This document shows positions 1-14,087 of a DNA stretch of 64,000 nt, one piece after another. A model generated the notes under the pieces. It saw nothing but the letters and a program-made list of their open reading frames with translations, did no database searches and had not been told where the DNA came from. The translations under genes and the position numbers were made by a program. Position 1 is the stretch's first letter; each line of letters starts with the position of its first letter. Source of the DNA: Siphlonurus alternatus (lineage: Eukaryota; Arthropoda; Insecta; Ephemeroptera; Siphlonuridae); NCBI GenBank assembly GCA_949825025.1, contig OX463785.1, forward strand, positions 11,967,971-12,031,970. Direction: 5' to 3'.

Positions 1-578
1 AATGGAAGTTTAAAGGGAAAAAGAAGTGTTTTACAAATAAAAAAAATATAGGACGACTGAAGCGTTAATAATTTTATTTTTATTTTGAAAAGAAAAAAAA
101 TATTGAAATGAATTAATGCTATTATTATGTTTGCTTTGTAAAACAACATTACAGATGGTTAATATTATTATATATTGTTTATTTATATAATTTTGCAAAC
201 ATTTTACAATGTTTGATTGAAATTCATTTTTATACATGTTTTATTTTTTACTGTTACAAAAAAACAAAACAAAATACTGCTGTCAGTATAATAGAGCAAT
301 ACTTTATTTTATAATGTTAAATAATACAACATATTATCAGATATAGAATTTAATATTTTTTAACAAATTTTAATTGTTTTTTAAAACATAGATATTTAAG
401 AATTTGTATCGCTTTTTAGGCTTGTACAGTATTATATATTATACAAATTATTTTTGCATGCACTAATGTTGAAATAAAAGCACATATATACTGGTTTATA
501 TTATTATTATTATTTTTTTGTTTTACATAAAGAAAAAAAGGCCAACAATTTATGTTACAGTACTTGTATTATGTTCAT
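1..578. other. AT-rich DNA, no feature seen
   Basis: Read on both strands: A/T-rich, with short open frames of low complexity and no splice-flanked coding segment or known motif. Confidence 0.6.
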
Positions 579-970
579 AATAGACAATAATGGTTGCATT
601 TTTTTATTTCATAATTAGAAAATATACCTAAAATTATGCTTTTCTGAATTTTTTCAGATTTTTTGGAGTGCGGGAACTAATTTTAAAAAATTATTTAAAA
701 TCTCTGAATTAGGGTGGTACACCTGATGGGCCAACCGTGACGTCAGTTGTCGTGCTGTGATTGGCTATTGATGACATCACGGTTGCAGTGATTGGCTATT
801 GATGACGTAACGGTTGTCCCATCAGATGTACCACCCTAATTCAGATATTTTAAATATTTTTTAAAAATTAGTTCCCGCACTCCAAAAAATCTGAAAAAAA
901 TTTAGAAAAGCATAATTTTATGTATATTTTCTAATTATGAAATAAAAAAATGCAACCATTATTGTCTATT
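579..970. repeat. Foldback element, about 390 bp (family A relative)
   Basis: The left arm starts AATAGACAATAATGGTTGC and its reverse complement ends at 970. The arms pair over most of their length with a short G+C-richer centre containing TGACGTCA-like sites and two copies of GTGATTGGCTATTGATGA. The stem carries the module CTGAATTTTTTCAGATTTTT...GCGGGAACTA, also seen in the foldbacks at 20456, 21520, 47597 and 52156. Confidence 0.85.
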
Positions 971-3640
971 AAACAATAATGTAACTCATTACATATAATT
1001 TTAATTATACAATTAATTCCATTTCATTGTAACATTAATATAAGTTTCAATTAGAATATAACTAGTGGTTATTCTATGTGGTTTTTATTGGTACAGTACC
1101 ACACAGAAAGCTTATATATATGAAGAAAGGATGAGGCACACACAAAGTTGTTTCTATAGCATCAAGGATAGCAACAACTTTCAACTCGCCGCCATATAAC
1201 ACTCCGTGTACCCACCAACTATGTAATTTGCATATGATTGTAAAAGGTAATAAGGACTATACAAATTCCAAGGTATATTAAAATAGGATATAATAATAAG
1301 AGATAACATTTTGAAAATCTCCTCGATAGAATCAGTATATGACTCAACTACACGTGTACATTGTACAATATATTATTTTTCACAGTGTCACTTTTTTTAT
1401 TCTTAATTTTAATATACAGATAAACCAAAGGTATAACGATATAACCTTATTGACTGACAAATTACATAAAAACATCACTTTTTTCAAGAGATTGGGGCTC
1501 GTAATATCCAGTAATAAGCCAGATCATGCCCAATTCCGTTTCTTAGTGGCTTACAAAATATATTCATGTTATACACGTAGCTTTAGTGAAACATTTAAAA
1601 GTTTTATTTAAATAATCTGTAAATTTTTCTAAAAATATTAAATTATATGTTTTATTTGTAATTTATCAATGAATGATTTAAAGGTTGGACAAAGAGATTA
1701 GTGATAGCAATATGCCATATATACTCATTAATTAATTTTTCACAGATGAAACTGATATTTTTTATTATTCTAAATTATAACTGAATTGAAACAAAGAGCT
1801 TTATTTCACATCTGTTATATATAATTATATTTTATTTAACCACTGATGTAATATAATTAGAATAGATAATATGTCGTTACTTTTATTCTTGCAATTAACA
1901 CCATAAAAGGCTTTTGTGAAGGATATATAACACATGAAAAATAAGTTTAAACATAAAAACTGCAAATAATTATTATTCTCTTTTTACGAAAAATAAAAAT
2001 CTTATGCATGAAAAAATTTAATGAATTTAAAAAAGTGATAATTAAGATTAAAATATGTATAAATAGAATATATTAATATAATTATATCATAAAGCATATT
2101 AAAAAGAATTCTTAGTTACCATATTTCATATATGAATTACTATAATACTCATATATACATTGTTTTCTATTCTCTTTACAAATGAAGTAAATTAAAGTTC
2201 ATGGTAAAATGTCATACAGAATTTCATAAATTTAGGGTAAAAATTTAAAGTTGTATTAGAAATTCTATAAATTTACATCCCTTTTTTTTAATTATCATGT
2301 ATTTTCTTTTGATATCGTCCCTTTAATGTAATATGAATATAAAGCTTTTGAAGTTTATACAAAAGACTGACAGACAGAGAAAAGGTATCATTAAATCACG
2401 GAAAGTAAAACAAAGAGGTACATCAATGAATTAAAATCACAATTTATTATTTAAAGCAGGGCAGAATTTAGTTGTTCAGTGGCCCTATATTTTATGTAAC
2501 TTGCAAATTTTTTTAATTGTCTTAAATTTATTTAAAAGGAACAAAATTGTAGCATGGAAAAATATCAATCAATTCTTAATTGACAATTTTTAAAAAAGGA
2601 AAATAAAATTTAGAAAACACTTCTAGGTTTTTCACTTATTTCTATTTCTATTTTACTAAATATTACAGTATTTTTCTGTTCATTTAAATTTTAGATTTTT
2701 TAGATGTTGTGAATATTAAGTCAAAATTTAATATGAGTCGCTCTCACTCACATAGGGAGTTTGATGTCTTCAAATTTGATTACATTTGTAAAAAATAAGC
2801 TAAATAAAACTTATTTGACCAGGAGTTTGCAATATAAAGATTGAGTTATTTTTTATTTATGAATTTCAAGGGAAAATAATTATAAGAAATTTAACTTTAA
2901 TCTGAAATCGAGCTCTGGGTACTTTTTTTGCAAAATATTATTAAATACATGTAATTTTTGCTTATCAATTAAATGGAAAGCAAAAGAGCTTGTTTATTTC
3001 AAAATAATACCTACTCTGAATTTTGTTTGATAATTCTAGCTGGCCTAAGGGGAACATATTAAGGGAGTATTAATTAAAGTATTTCTAATGTCTACTTTAT
3101 TGCTTTATTCTAACATAATTAACTCAGATATGTATTAAATTCCTTATGGGTATACTGTGCTGAAGCGTAATTTATAAATTTAATACTCAGAGCTTACACG
3201 TAAAATATATAGAAATAGACACTAATGTTTTAATGTCAATTACGAATATTACGATGAATTCAATGCTGCATGATAACAGAATTACATCTGCAGGCCATTC
3301 GAGACAATGATGCAACAAAAGCACTATCATACCATACGTTTTTTGACCCTCGGCCTATATATTTAGTCATAATTTTTATCATATTATATATATTTGATTC
3401 GCTATAACTATAGGTTATAAGAGTTGACATCCCATTTAAATTATATAAAATAAAATATATAATACTGGTTTAAAGTGAAACGATTTTTTTCTTCTTTTTA
3501 AAAAAAAAAAAAAAAAAATCCATATTTCTTTGAATTCCTTTGACATGGCATGTCTTATAAAATATATATCTAAGATATACATCTACAAGGTAAGAGGTAG
3601 ACTTGTTCGCGTATATATGTATGTTGTAAGAGCAAGAGAA
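971..3640. other. AT-rich intergenic DNA, no gene supported
   Basis: The longest open frame (1339-1611, +) has an ordinary A/T-rich composition and no recognisable domain. No repeat arms or coding-like island were seen. Confidence 0.5.
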
Positions 3641-3643
3641 GGG

Positions 3644-3659
3644 GTGTGTGTGTGTGTGT
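3644..3659 (+). repeat. (GT)n microsatellite
   Basis: Short TG run at the left edge of the simple-repeat cluster. Confidence 0.9.
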
Positions 3660-3757
3660 TCATGCTCTATCTTTCTTCTCATTTCTCCCTCTCTCACGTA
3701 TATAATGTAAATCCACTTTTCAGCACGCCGCAGTAGTATCATAGAGGGTCGAGAGAC

Positions 3758-3758
<1 letters not shown>

Positions 3759-3813
<55 letters not shown>
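3759..3813 (+). repeat. (GA)n microsatellite, interrupted
   Basis: GA dinucleotides with one AAAG interruption, 160 bp before the larger GA array. Confidence 0.95.
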
Positions 3814-3815
<2 letters not shown>

Positions 3816-3972
3816 TAAAGCGAAAAAGCAGTGAGTGAAAGTACGAGAAAAAAGTAGAGAGAAAAGAGAAAGATAAATGTACTGAAGGAATAAGAGAGAT
3901 AATTAATGTTCACTACAAATTATGCAAATAAACATAAATATACACAAATTGCTGAGGATTAAAACGGAGCAA

Positions 3973-4186
<214 letters not shown>

Positions 4187-4323
4187 CGGCGCGTATCAGA
4201 ATTTAGAAAAATACCTTCAAAAGTGTCAAGTGAGGTATAAAAGGAAGAGAGCGAGATATTCAGAATTTAGAACGAGTGACAGAGTAGTGCATGCATGTTA
4301 AAGGTGATGACAGAGATGGCATC

Positions 4324-4326
<3 letters not shown>

Positions 4327-4378
<52 letters not shown>
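4327..4378. repeat. (AT)n microsatellite
   Basis: About 26 perfect AT units. Confidence 0.98.
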
Positions 4379-4382
<4 letters not shown>

Positions 4383-4719
4383 TGTAAGGCTTGGTACGCC
4401 AACACAGTTAAAATCCTCTCCATATGTGGACACAGCATACGGCAAAATATACATAAAAAGTGGTTGGTAGGTTCACATCTTTTTTCCATCAGTCGTATCA
4501 CCTTATGGTGAATTCCTCTTTTACTAAAAACGTTAAAAAAAATCTGTATATACTACGAAATTTGAGATAAAAACTTGAGGGGAAAAAAGTAGAGGGATCT
4601 TTAATGAGAACAAGACAGTAAATAAAAATTGAGTCAGAGAAATGCACAAAGACAGAGAGAGTTTAAGTTAAAGTTTTTTTATATTAAAAAAAAAATAAAA
4701 ATAGACAGAGAAAAATTGA

Positions 4720-6880
4720 CAGAAAAAAAAAGATGGAGTCAGGAGCAAAAGGTGTCATCATTTCCCTATCTACGAAATGATTCCCTTCTCACCATGAACT
4801 TTTACCCCTCTGGGGTTCACGCTATAATAAACTTCAGAATTTCAACGAGAGTGGCGCTAGCATTCAGTCATGTGACTATTTATATTAATATTAAAATTTT
4901 ACATGAAATAACTGGAAATATATGATATGTATCCTTACAATTTATAAAACTGAGAATTTTTTCAAATATTAGCTAATTGAAAGTTAAATTTTAACAAATT
5001 TTTAATTAAAAAATTAGAAAATAAATACTTCCGGTATGGAATTTAAATTAATTTTAGTATATAAATCTTGTTAGCAGCCAATAAGGCAACGAGTAGAATG
5101 CTTTGGATTGGAAGAGATTGCAGTTTCAAGAGGTTTTTACCAGGAATAAGATTTAAAAAGATGGAAACGAGGAAAAAAAAAAATACTCAGAGGAAAAAAA
5201 AATGTTAGATTTTTTTATTATTATTAAGAAATCAAACTAAATCAATATTAATCTTCTTTTCATATTATTCTCAAGAGAGTGTATGTATATCTATCAAAGT
5301 AATGATAATAATAAAAAAAGTTTATTTTTATAGAGAGAGATATACAAAGCTTTTCAATCAAAGTCAGTTTAATCGAAGGTGTCTTTATTTGATATGATAG
5401 ATAAAATAAAATAAATACATATATTTTTCTTCTACCTTATAGCCATTGAGCTCTATACAAGTTATAGAGATGGTTATAACCTTTACAGATTTATTATACT
5501 GTAAAAATTTTTGAAGTTTAAAATTTGATTTTAGAAAAATATATAATTATCATATCAGACAACAAGTAATTTTTAAATAATGCATATATAATATAATAAT
5601 ATTATTATAATATTAATAATGTATGGATAATTGTTGCCACATTAAATTTTTATGGTAACTGCAATAATGGACCCATAAACTTATAATTATGATGATGTTT
5701 TTTTTTTTTTTTTTTTTTTTTTTTGCGCAGAAATTAATACTGGCTTATGCTATACTAGAACTACGCTACTCAGATTTAATAAAAGGATTTTGGATTTTAG
5801 AGACTTAAAGGATTAAAGGAGCGTGGGTTCAAAACTGAACTTAGAATTTTTTTAGCAATATACATATTATACTTTACGCCGTTCACGGACCCTCAAAAAA
5901 TCTGAAAAAAATATAATTTGGTGCCCTCTATTCATTTTAAATTTTCATGTAAGTTGTCCATTATACTAATACAATGTAAACGAGTATGTGGACAACCATG
6001 CATGCAGTTTTTTTTAATTGAAAATTTCTTTATCTGCAGTTAAAAAAATCCTACATGATTATATTTATTAAAATGTATTCGTTCATTCATATAACAATCT
6101 CTTAATTGATATTATATTCATTATATATGATTTGAGACTTTTTTAAAACTAAATATGTTAGCTTTTTTAATATAGATATTTTTAGCAATGTAATAATCGA
6201 TCATTGAATGGTCCAAAAGTAGAAATAAGCGTATTATTATTTATTTATATATGAGTTAAAGGAAAATTTTAAATTTCAAGTGCATGCATGATTTCGGGGT
6301 ATATACCGGTATACGGGTCTTTCACCATACGTCACAAAACAATATGACGTCATAATTGTGTAGGCAAAACATTGTCAGCGGCATAGCAAATACGTGTTAA
6401 AGTTAGTATTGAAATTTATTTCTCCTGACGATTCATATCATTTCTCGTAGAATTTTCTTTCATAAATGGTAACAAGAAGAACCAATGCTAATGAAAAAAA
6501 ATATTTGGCGACCGAAACTGTTATGAGAAAAGAGGTGTAGTGAGTTACGTTAACACGCACAGCATAGGATTTTAGGGTTTTCTGCCTACATCCCGAAGCT
6601 CTTCGGGCGGCTTCGGGCATCTCCGTGCTACCCAAAATGTAAACATGAAATTCCCGTATATAATATATTTTTGATATTGCAGCTGCAACTTTGCATGCAG
6701 AAATTGACTATATATCACTATCACTCGATCACCCGTATCGTATAATGGCTATATATAGAGGAATTGGATCAAATAATAAAAAGTTAATTTAGTACGTGCT
6801 AAAAAATAAAATAAATCATCCTAAAGAAAAATAATCTAATTATCCTTTGTCCTAAATTTTTCGCCTGATCAAAATATATT
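4720..6880. other. AT-rich upstream DNA of SF3A1
   Basis: No gene seen. It contains a poly(T) run at 5699-5723 and the solo half-foldback at 5886-5962. A short hairpin CCCGAAGCTCTTCGGG lies at about 6592-6607. Confidence 0.5.
5886..5962. repeat. Solo right half of a family-A foldback
   Basis: Matches the right arm of the 20456-20763 element: TCTGAAAAAA...ATAATTTGGTRCC, CTATTCATTT and TTTTCATGTAAGTTGTCCATT. No left arm is present. Upstream, 5811-5860 carries GCGTGGGTTCAAA, also seen (reverse strand) at 17463-17485. Confidence 0.6.
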
Positions 6881-6889
6881 TTAAATACA

Positions 6890-7039
6890 TTGCGCTTTTG
6901 ATGCCGCCATTTTGTATAAAAATAAAATTGACGATCGTAAATAAATTTCAGTAATGGCGGCGTTCGCGTAATCAACGCAAGCCGAACGATCAGTGAACGA
7001 TTATCTAATTTTGCCAAAAATCTGTGAAATTAATTCAAG
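6890..7039 (+). promoter_or_regulatory. Putative SF3A1 core promoter and 5' UTR
   Basis: A TATA-like TATAAAAA starts at 6915, and an arthropod-type initiator TCAGT lies at 6948-6952, about 35 bp downstream. A second TCAGT is at 6990-6994. A GCCGCCATTTTG motif just upstream (about 6903-6914) and its near-reverse AATGGCGGC (about 6953-6961) resemble YY1/Pho sites, which are often found at housekeeping promoters. The region is richer in G+C than its flanks. Start sites are inferred; the choice between the two initiators is open. Confidence 0.5.
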
Positions 7040-7196
7040 ATGCCGGGTTTAGATACAATAAGTCATGACCTGGAGCCTCCGCTGCATATTTTGCAGAGGG
7101 AGGCGGCGGAGGCTGCAGCTTCAGAGGAACCACAAGATGCTCCCATCACCACTCAAACATCGGTGGGCATTATCTACCCGCCTCCAGAAGTAAGGA
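7040..7196 (+). CDS. SF3A1: SF3A1 exon 1 (start codon)
   Basis: Begins at the ATG in a MPGLDTIS context and ends in the conserved GIIYPPPEVR motif just before SURP1. The donor is A|GTATCC rather than the more tempting GTAAGG seven bases upstream. Only the later donor restores the conserved EVRNIVDKTASF junction with exon 2. Phase 1 exit. Confidence 0.93.
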
Positions 7197-10100
7197 GTAT
7201 CCTTATCATTACGCAGCGATGTGTATCGCAACATCGCAACACCGAACCTGCACAGTGCATAAAATAAGGGTTTGTTTGATGTAGTATATATACAGAATTG
7301 ATGGAGTATGTATAGTTGTTTTTTATTACGAATTCGACGTTACCGGCGTTGCCGTTAACGGCAGTGTCGTCTGATGGTATTTTCTTATTTTTATTCTGTA
7401 AAATCAAGCGATTGATTGCTTATATGTCTACAAGACCATTAAGATCGTGTTTACATGAGCTTAAAGGTCTAGCTGTGGCTCCTTTTTTTTTTATGTCTGC
7501 GTAGGCATGCAATGGGATCCTTTAATTTACAATGCAGAGGCACCATGTCTTCTGGTCATTTTTTTTTACTCATGAGAAATATTTTCCTGGGGTGGTAGCG
7601 CTACTGTGAGGTCGGCATACAGTATAACAGATCTTAGTTTACGTGTGGATTTGATTACGCGCGACGGCCATCTTGGAAGTCATAACATGGCTAAGATAGG
7701 GGGCGCCAGTCGGTCTAGACGTATAGTCTAGCCATGTCAGGCGTAAACTTAGATTTGTTTTACTGTAGTATATGATACATATGCGGCGCATTGGTCTCTG
7801 GCCCTGGTTGTGAGTTTGCCAATAACTCATACCCATGCGCCTTGTGGTACATAAATGCGGCAGTGGTGCTACCCTCCGTCATAACACTCATAACTGATCA
7901 GAAAACAAACGTATGTACTGTATGTATCAAGAGACCCTTAGAGACCTCCTTCGGGCAGAAATTTGATGGCCATGGCCTGAGCGGGGTCCAAGTGTGGTGG
8001 AGCTGCTGCATCGCATGGCCGCAGTTGGGCACGGCCCGGCTCTCGCTGGCTGCCAGCTGTGCGCACAGTTGAAAGCTGGGTCGTGGCCTAACCACGCCCA
8101 TGGGTTGCAGCAGCAGCACCACACTTGGACCCCGCTCAGGCCATGGCCATCAAATTTCTGGCCATAAGACACGGAGGTCTCTAAGGGTCTCTGGTATGTA
8201 TCATACCTGATACATATAGTCTATGCATTACAAGCATAAATGCTATTTAATTATTTGTGACCCATATATATTAAAAGAAATTGAAATATAGTTTTTTATA
8301 TTTCAGCTAAAATATGTCTAATATCTTCTTAAACAGCTGACCAAATGTCAAATATGTCTCCTTAATTCGACACTTCAGACATTGTTGATAAAACTGCTAG
8401 CTTTGTAGCTCGTAACGGACCAGAGTTTGAGGCTCGGATCAAGTTAAACGAAGTTGGAAACCCAAAGTTTAATTTCTTGAGTTCCGGAGATCCTTACCAT
8501 GGCTATTATCAACACAAAGTCAAGGAAATCAGAGAGGGGAGAGGTAAGTTCACACAGAACTAATTTTATTTTACTGGGTTCTGTCTTTCAAGTTTTTTAT
8601 TATACCTGAAAATTTCCGGAAATTACATAGTTTGTATTCGTTTCTGATAACAATTGCAGGCAATAACATGTACATATTTGTATAGACACCGAAAACAGAA
8701 AAGGAAGCTGAAAATACATTAATTCCAGCAATTTCCAGGCATACATTAATTTAAGTCTTGAAAGACTACTGTAGTTATGAGTGACTGTACTGCATTTAAG
8801 CACAAAAAAAGCAGATGGTCTAGATTTGCTAAAAAATTAGACCACTGTATAAATTACAGAATCTGTTTTATTGTATGCATTCATGTTATGAAGTCAATTA
8901 AAATACTGTACTGTTTACTGTAGTGTAAATACTGAACTGGATACAGTATAACAGGTTATTTACAAAGATCTTGGCAATGATTTTTCAAAATTTTTAGTAC
9001 TAAATTTCATATCAAATTCTAAACTAAATCTGGTACAGTACTACACATTTCTAGGCTTAATCCATTACTATAAACAAAGTGTCCTTGTGTTTATGATGTT
9101 TTCAGTCATTGGTAGATACAATGTATTTTGCGACAGGCCTTTTCACTGATGAAGCTTAACGGAGGGGAACGGCTTCAGTTGTTATGTTTTGATAAGCTCT
9201 GAATGCGCTTCACATAATTTCACTCGGTGCACTTTCCAAACGTTAACTGCTGGAATTCATAAAAGATGGAGGCTGGTGACTTTTTGTTAAGCGCACTTTT
9301 AAATTTGACATTATTTATAAAACAGTAAAGTATAAAAGTTAAAGCTGTTCCGGTTGGTTGGTTGGTATTTTGGGGCAATTGACACATTTTGGTCATGTAT
9401 GCCCCCATTAAAGCTGTCCCCCTCCTTTAAGTTGAGAGCTCATTAAAACACATGATGAAAGATTGATTGAACTTGACAGTCCTAATTTAGTACACTGCCG
9501 TAAATTTCCACAGGTCTGGAGTTGGCCATACCGGGAGGGATACAACGTCCCCTGCTCTCGTCGGCTCAGCAGAAGCAGCAAGAAATTCTTAAGCAGGTGG
9601 AGCAGCCGTTCATTCCACGCGAGCCACCTCCAGAGTTTGAGTTTGTCGCTGATCCACCCTCAATTTCTGCTCTCGACTTGTGAGTCTTACCTTCTAGACT
9701 GGAATATAGAGGCTTCAAGTCAGCTGATTTTGTGGTGCCCACCATCCTATCCAAACCTATGTAAAACAAACTGAAATTGTTTTGTTGGCACAAAAGAATT
9801 TTTTAAAGGAAAATAAGTTCTTGATACATTATTGTAAAATTCCTAAATGGGAGTGTAAGGAGAAATCAATTGCTTTCAAAGTTGCTGGGAAAAAGTCAAT
9901 ACAGTATTTCTAACAATGTAGTTTATGAAGAATATTTTCACGCTGGGGGACCACTTGAAGCCTCTATTTTTCATTGGTTTTATTCGTGCATGCCTTAAAT
10001 TTGGATAATTTCTTAGGCCCTATTGCACCACAAAATTCCACAAATAGTATTGCATGATGGACGCATTTGAAAGTTTTGAGGTGCAATGGAGCCTAAAATA

Positions 10101-13100
10101 CTTGAACGTGATTTAATAAGATTGGTCAAATCGGTGGCTTAACGTGTATAAAAGAACGTTGGACTACATAATATAACATTTTGATAGAATTCCCATCACC
10201 TAAGAGTGAGAGTTCATACTTTGACCTGATTATGTCCACAGGGATATCGTGAAACTGACTGCACAGTTTGTGGCTCGTAACGGACGACAGTTTCTGACCA
10301 ACCTGATGAACCGCGAGCAGCGGAATTACCAGTTTGACTTCCTGCGGCCTCAGCACTCTCTCTTCCAGTACTTCACCAAACTTCTCGAGCAGTACACCAA
10401 GGTGTGTACCATTCATATTTTATTTCTTGTTTTGGAAAACATTGTTAAGCTAGCTAATTGGCAATGCTGCTTACAAAATTTCTGGACAATAGAAGTTCAT
10501 ATTGACACATATTTCATTTACCCTAAACGGGCCCTAAACCATAGTTCCATAGTTAAAGTTTTGAATTACATGTTTTGGTTTGTTGATTGTGACATTGTGT
10601 TGTGTTGCCAGGTGCTGATTCCTCCCAAGGAGCTGATGTTACGTCTACGTGAGGAGGGCAAAGAACAGCTGCTTGTGTTGGAGCAGGTAATTACCAACAG
10701 ACTCCAAGTCAGCTGATTTTGTGGAGTTCCCACCGTCCCATGTAAAAACAACTCAATATTGTTGTTTTGGAATTAAAGCAAATTTTTAGAGATTCTTGAT
10801 TCATTATCATAATACCTTTAATTGGGAGATAAGATTTGTTATCAAATTAATTCGTAGCTTTAATAGTGGCACTGAGAAAAAAAAAAAAAAAAAAAAAAAG
10901 TAGAATTTTTTTACATGATGGATTATGGAGAAAATTTTGCCGACGGGGAACACTTAAGGCTTCTAACTGTGATGCAGATCAGTGGTGTCTCAAGAGGTGG
11001 CTTTAGAAGCTATAATTTTGAGTTAGGGAAGAAAGTAAGAAATTTTATCTAATCAGTTTGGGTGCTGCAGCTTCTTGAACTGCCACTGAACTGAAAGAAA
11101 CAGAACATAGCAATAGTCCTTAATAAATTTTTGATATTGTAGCTCTTTGCATGTTTTTAATTTTATAAATTAAAGCCATTGCATACCCATGTGAAGTACT
11201 ACAGTATTTCAACAAATTTGAAGTTAGCAATAACTATGATGAAAATACAGTAAATGTCATTGTTTTCAAACACAGTAAGGGTAATGTTTGTCATACTTAT
11301 CAATCTATTGTTTCTTTCTTATTAAATACTCTTAAGTAGTCCATCAATATTCTTACTTTAGAGTAGTACAGTCAAATCTATTTAATATTCCCGCCGGAAG
11401 TCATAGGTTTCTGGTCGTCTTGTTTACGGTGTGTCTTGAAAATTTGCAAACATGTCAGTACTCTTCTTACGAACCTGAAGCTAAAATTTCAAAATGAAAA
11501 TGCTAATAGGAAGGTCAAAAACCTCTCACTTCCGGTTACTTCCGGCGTGAATTTTTAATTAATTTGACTGTAATAAAAAAAAAACAAAAAAAACTAGCTC
11601 CTCACTTACAGTTACGTTGACAATTCTACGTTGATGTTTGTCAGGTGAAGTACCGTGCTGAGTGGCTACGTCACCAGGAGGCGCAGCGTCAACGTGAGGC
11701 GGAGGAGCAGGAGAAAGAGAGGGTGGCCTACGCTCAGATTGACTGGCATGACTTTGTGGTGGTGGAGACGGTCGACTACCAACCCTTCGAGCACGGTCAC
11801 TTCCCCCCTCCAACTACTCCGGATGAGGTCGGAGCGAGAGTGCTCATGCAGGTGAGGTTTCTTGAGAATGTTACCTTGAAAGCTTGAAATTTTGAATTAG
11901 AAAGTTTCATTTGGTTGAAGAAAAACAAGAAAAAAAAAAGTATTTTTTTACCATTTCAGCAAGTTCAGTTTAAATTAGGCACAAGAAATGACAGCCTGTT
12001 GGCAAAATAATACAGTAATTGTTTAATTAAATAAAATTGAATTAAGTATTTTATTGGTACTTGATAATAATAATAATAATAATAATATTTGTTTATTGGG
12101 TTAAGTAATACAAAAGAATGGGGGGAACGACATGAAAAAAAAAATACCATACTGCCTTCATTTATTTTTTTATTTTTCTTACTTTCTGTCTTTGCAAAAG
12201 ATGAAACAATCATAATCACTCCATTTTATTTATTATTTTTTTTTTTTTCTGGGACTAAAGGATATAACCATAGCACTAATAAGCTTGTCCAAGAAGAGCT
12301 AGAGCTGCTGTTTATCACCTCTCATTTCCCCCAATTTATTTACTGTACTGTTTGTTAACAACAATCAGTTTAGAAATTAAATACTGTATTACTAGAATAA
12401 AAGCTAAAACATAGGCATAAATAAGCAAAGAAAATACAAGTTAACACGTACCTTATACCTCCGTTGATGTTACCAGGAGCGTATTGAGGACGGCCAGGAG
12501 GTAGCGATGCAACTCGAGAGTGACGGAGAGGAAGACGAAGCTCCGAGCACGGCCCGTGACTCCTCACGAGACAACACGCAGGTGCAGGACATGGAAGAGG
12601 AGTCGAGCGAGGAGAGTGAGGATGAGGATGGGTGTGCTCGCATGGGCAGCACGGTGGGCCAGGCGAGACCTCCGCCACCAGGCACCCAGCCTCCCACCCC
12701 CAGGATCAACCCCGCGCCTCCCACGCAGCCACAGCAGCCACAACCTCCCCCGCTACCTCCCGCGCCAGACAAGGTGGTCGTGAAGAAGGGCTATGACCCC
12801 AAACAAGGTACTATAATCTTTGAATGTGTGGAAGAATAACCCAGACACTATCAGTGACCTGTATGTCTTATGGCCAGAAAGATTTAGGTGATCCCATAAT
12901 GTTTCCCGAGATAGTAGTGCCAATGTTACCGGTATGCAAAGAGGCAACATGTACATTGGCACTACAATTTGATAGAAATATGTAACATAAGATGTTGGTC
13001 GATTTTCTTCTGGTGAAAAAGAAAGAGATGTCTTTGAAAGTCTCTAACTTTACCTTAAAGTTAATGTAAATCAATTAATCTTAATAAAGAATTACAGTAA

Positions 13101-14040
13101 AAACTTCTTATTACTTAACTTGTTATAAGGTAAAAACTCTATATTGAGTAACGGAGTAAAGGTCCCGTAAAAAATAATTAGTATTGTAGGTATAGGAAAA
13201 AACTTGATATAGGTATACTCGATATAAGGTAAACCCAATTTCCTGGGTCCCTTGACTTTACGTAATAACAAGTTTTTACTGTAATTAATTTTAATACTAA
13301 AATACTACTACTAATAGAATTAATTTTAATAATATTGTTGGTCTCTAATGTGTTGTATTGTTGGTCTCTAATGTGTTGTATTGTTGCAGCCAAGGCGAAG
13401 GTGTCGTCCCAGGCGGACGAGTTCCTGATCTCCCCGATCACCGGAGAACGTATTCCTGCCAGCAAGGTGCAGGAGCACATGAGGATCGGACTGCTGGACC
13501 CTCGCTGGGTGGAGCAGCGAGACAGACATCTCCAGGACCGAATGAACCAGGACACCGTCTATGCTCCAGGTGAGACCTCAAGGGAATGTAATCGTAGTAC
13601 TTGTACATAGAATCTCAAAGTATTCATTGCTCGTGAGTAGACAGGGGGTTCAAGAAATATTGTAATAATTAACACTTAAAATTTTGTCCATAAGAAAGTT
13701 AAGTTTTTCTAAATCGTCGCCTCAGAATGCAAATATGGAACTACAAAAAAAATTGATAGAACTTTGACCCTTATTTTCTAGTGAGATAAGGTTTAGAGTT
13801 GCATCAAATTAATTAATTATTTTTTAGTTACTTTATTTGCATTCTGAGGCGACAAAATGTAAAGTACAATACTGTACATTATTTTTACTGAAGTATTGAA
13901 TTTATTATTAAATTCAATATTATATTTTTTTTTAATTACTTTTGAAATTTTATCCATAACACATCATCGTGGTAGTGTCTATATTACTGATGTCAAGTTG
14001 GTAGGAAATTCATTTTTTGCTGATGTCAACTTAGAAAATT

Positions 14041-14087
<47 letters not shown>

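Noticed and set aside
1339..1611. 90-codon open frame
   Set aside because: No recognisable motif, A/T-driven composition, no splice or promoter context.
7190..7195. GTAAGG as the SF3A1 exon 1 donor
   Set aside because: Using it loses the conserved VRN residues and breaks the frame; the donor at 7197 restores the family sequence.
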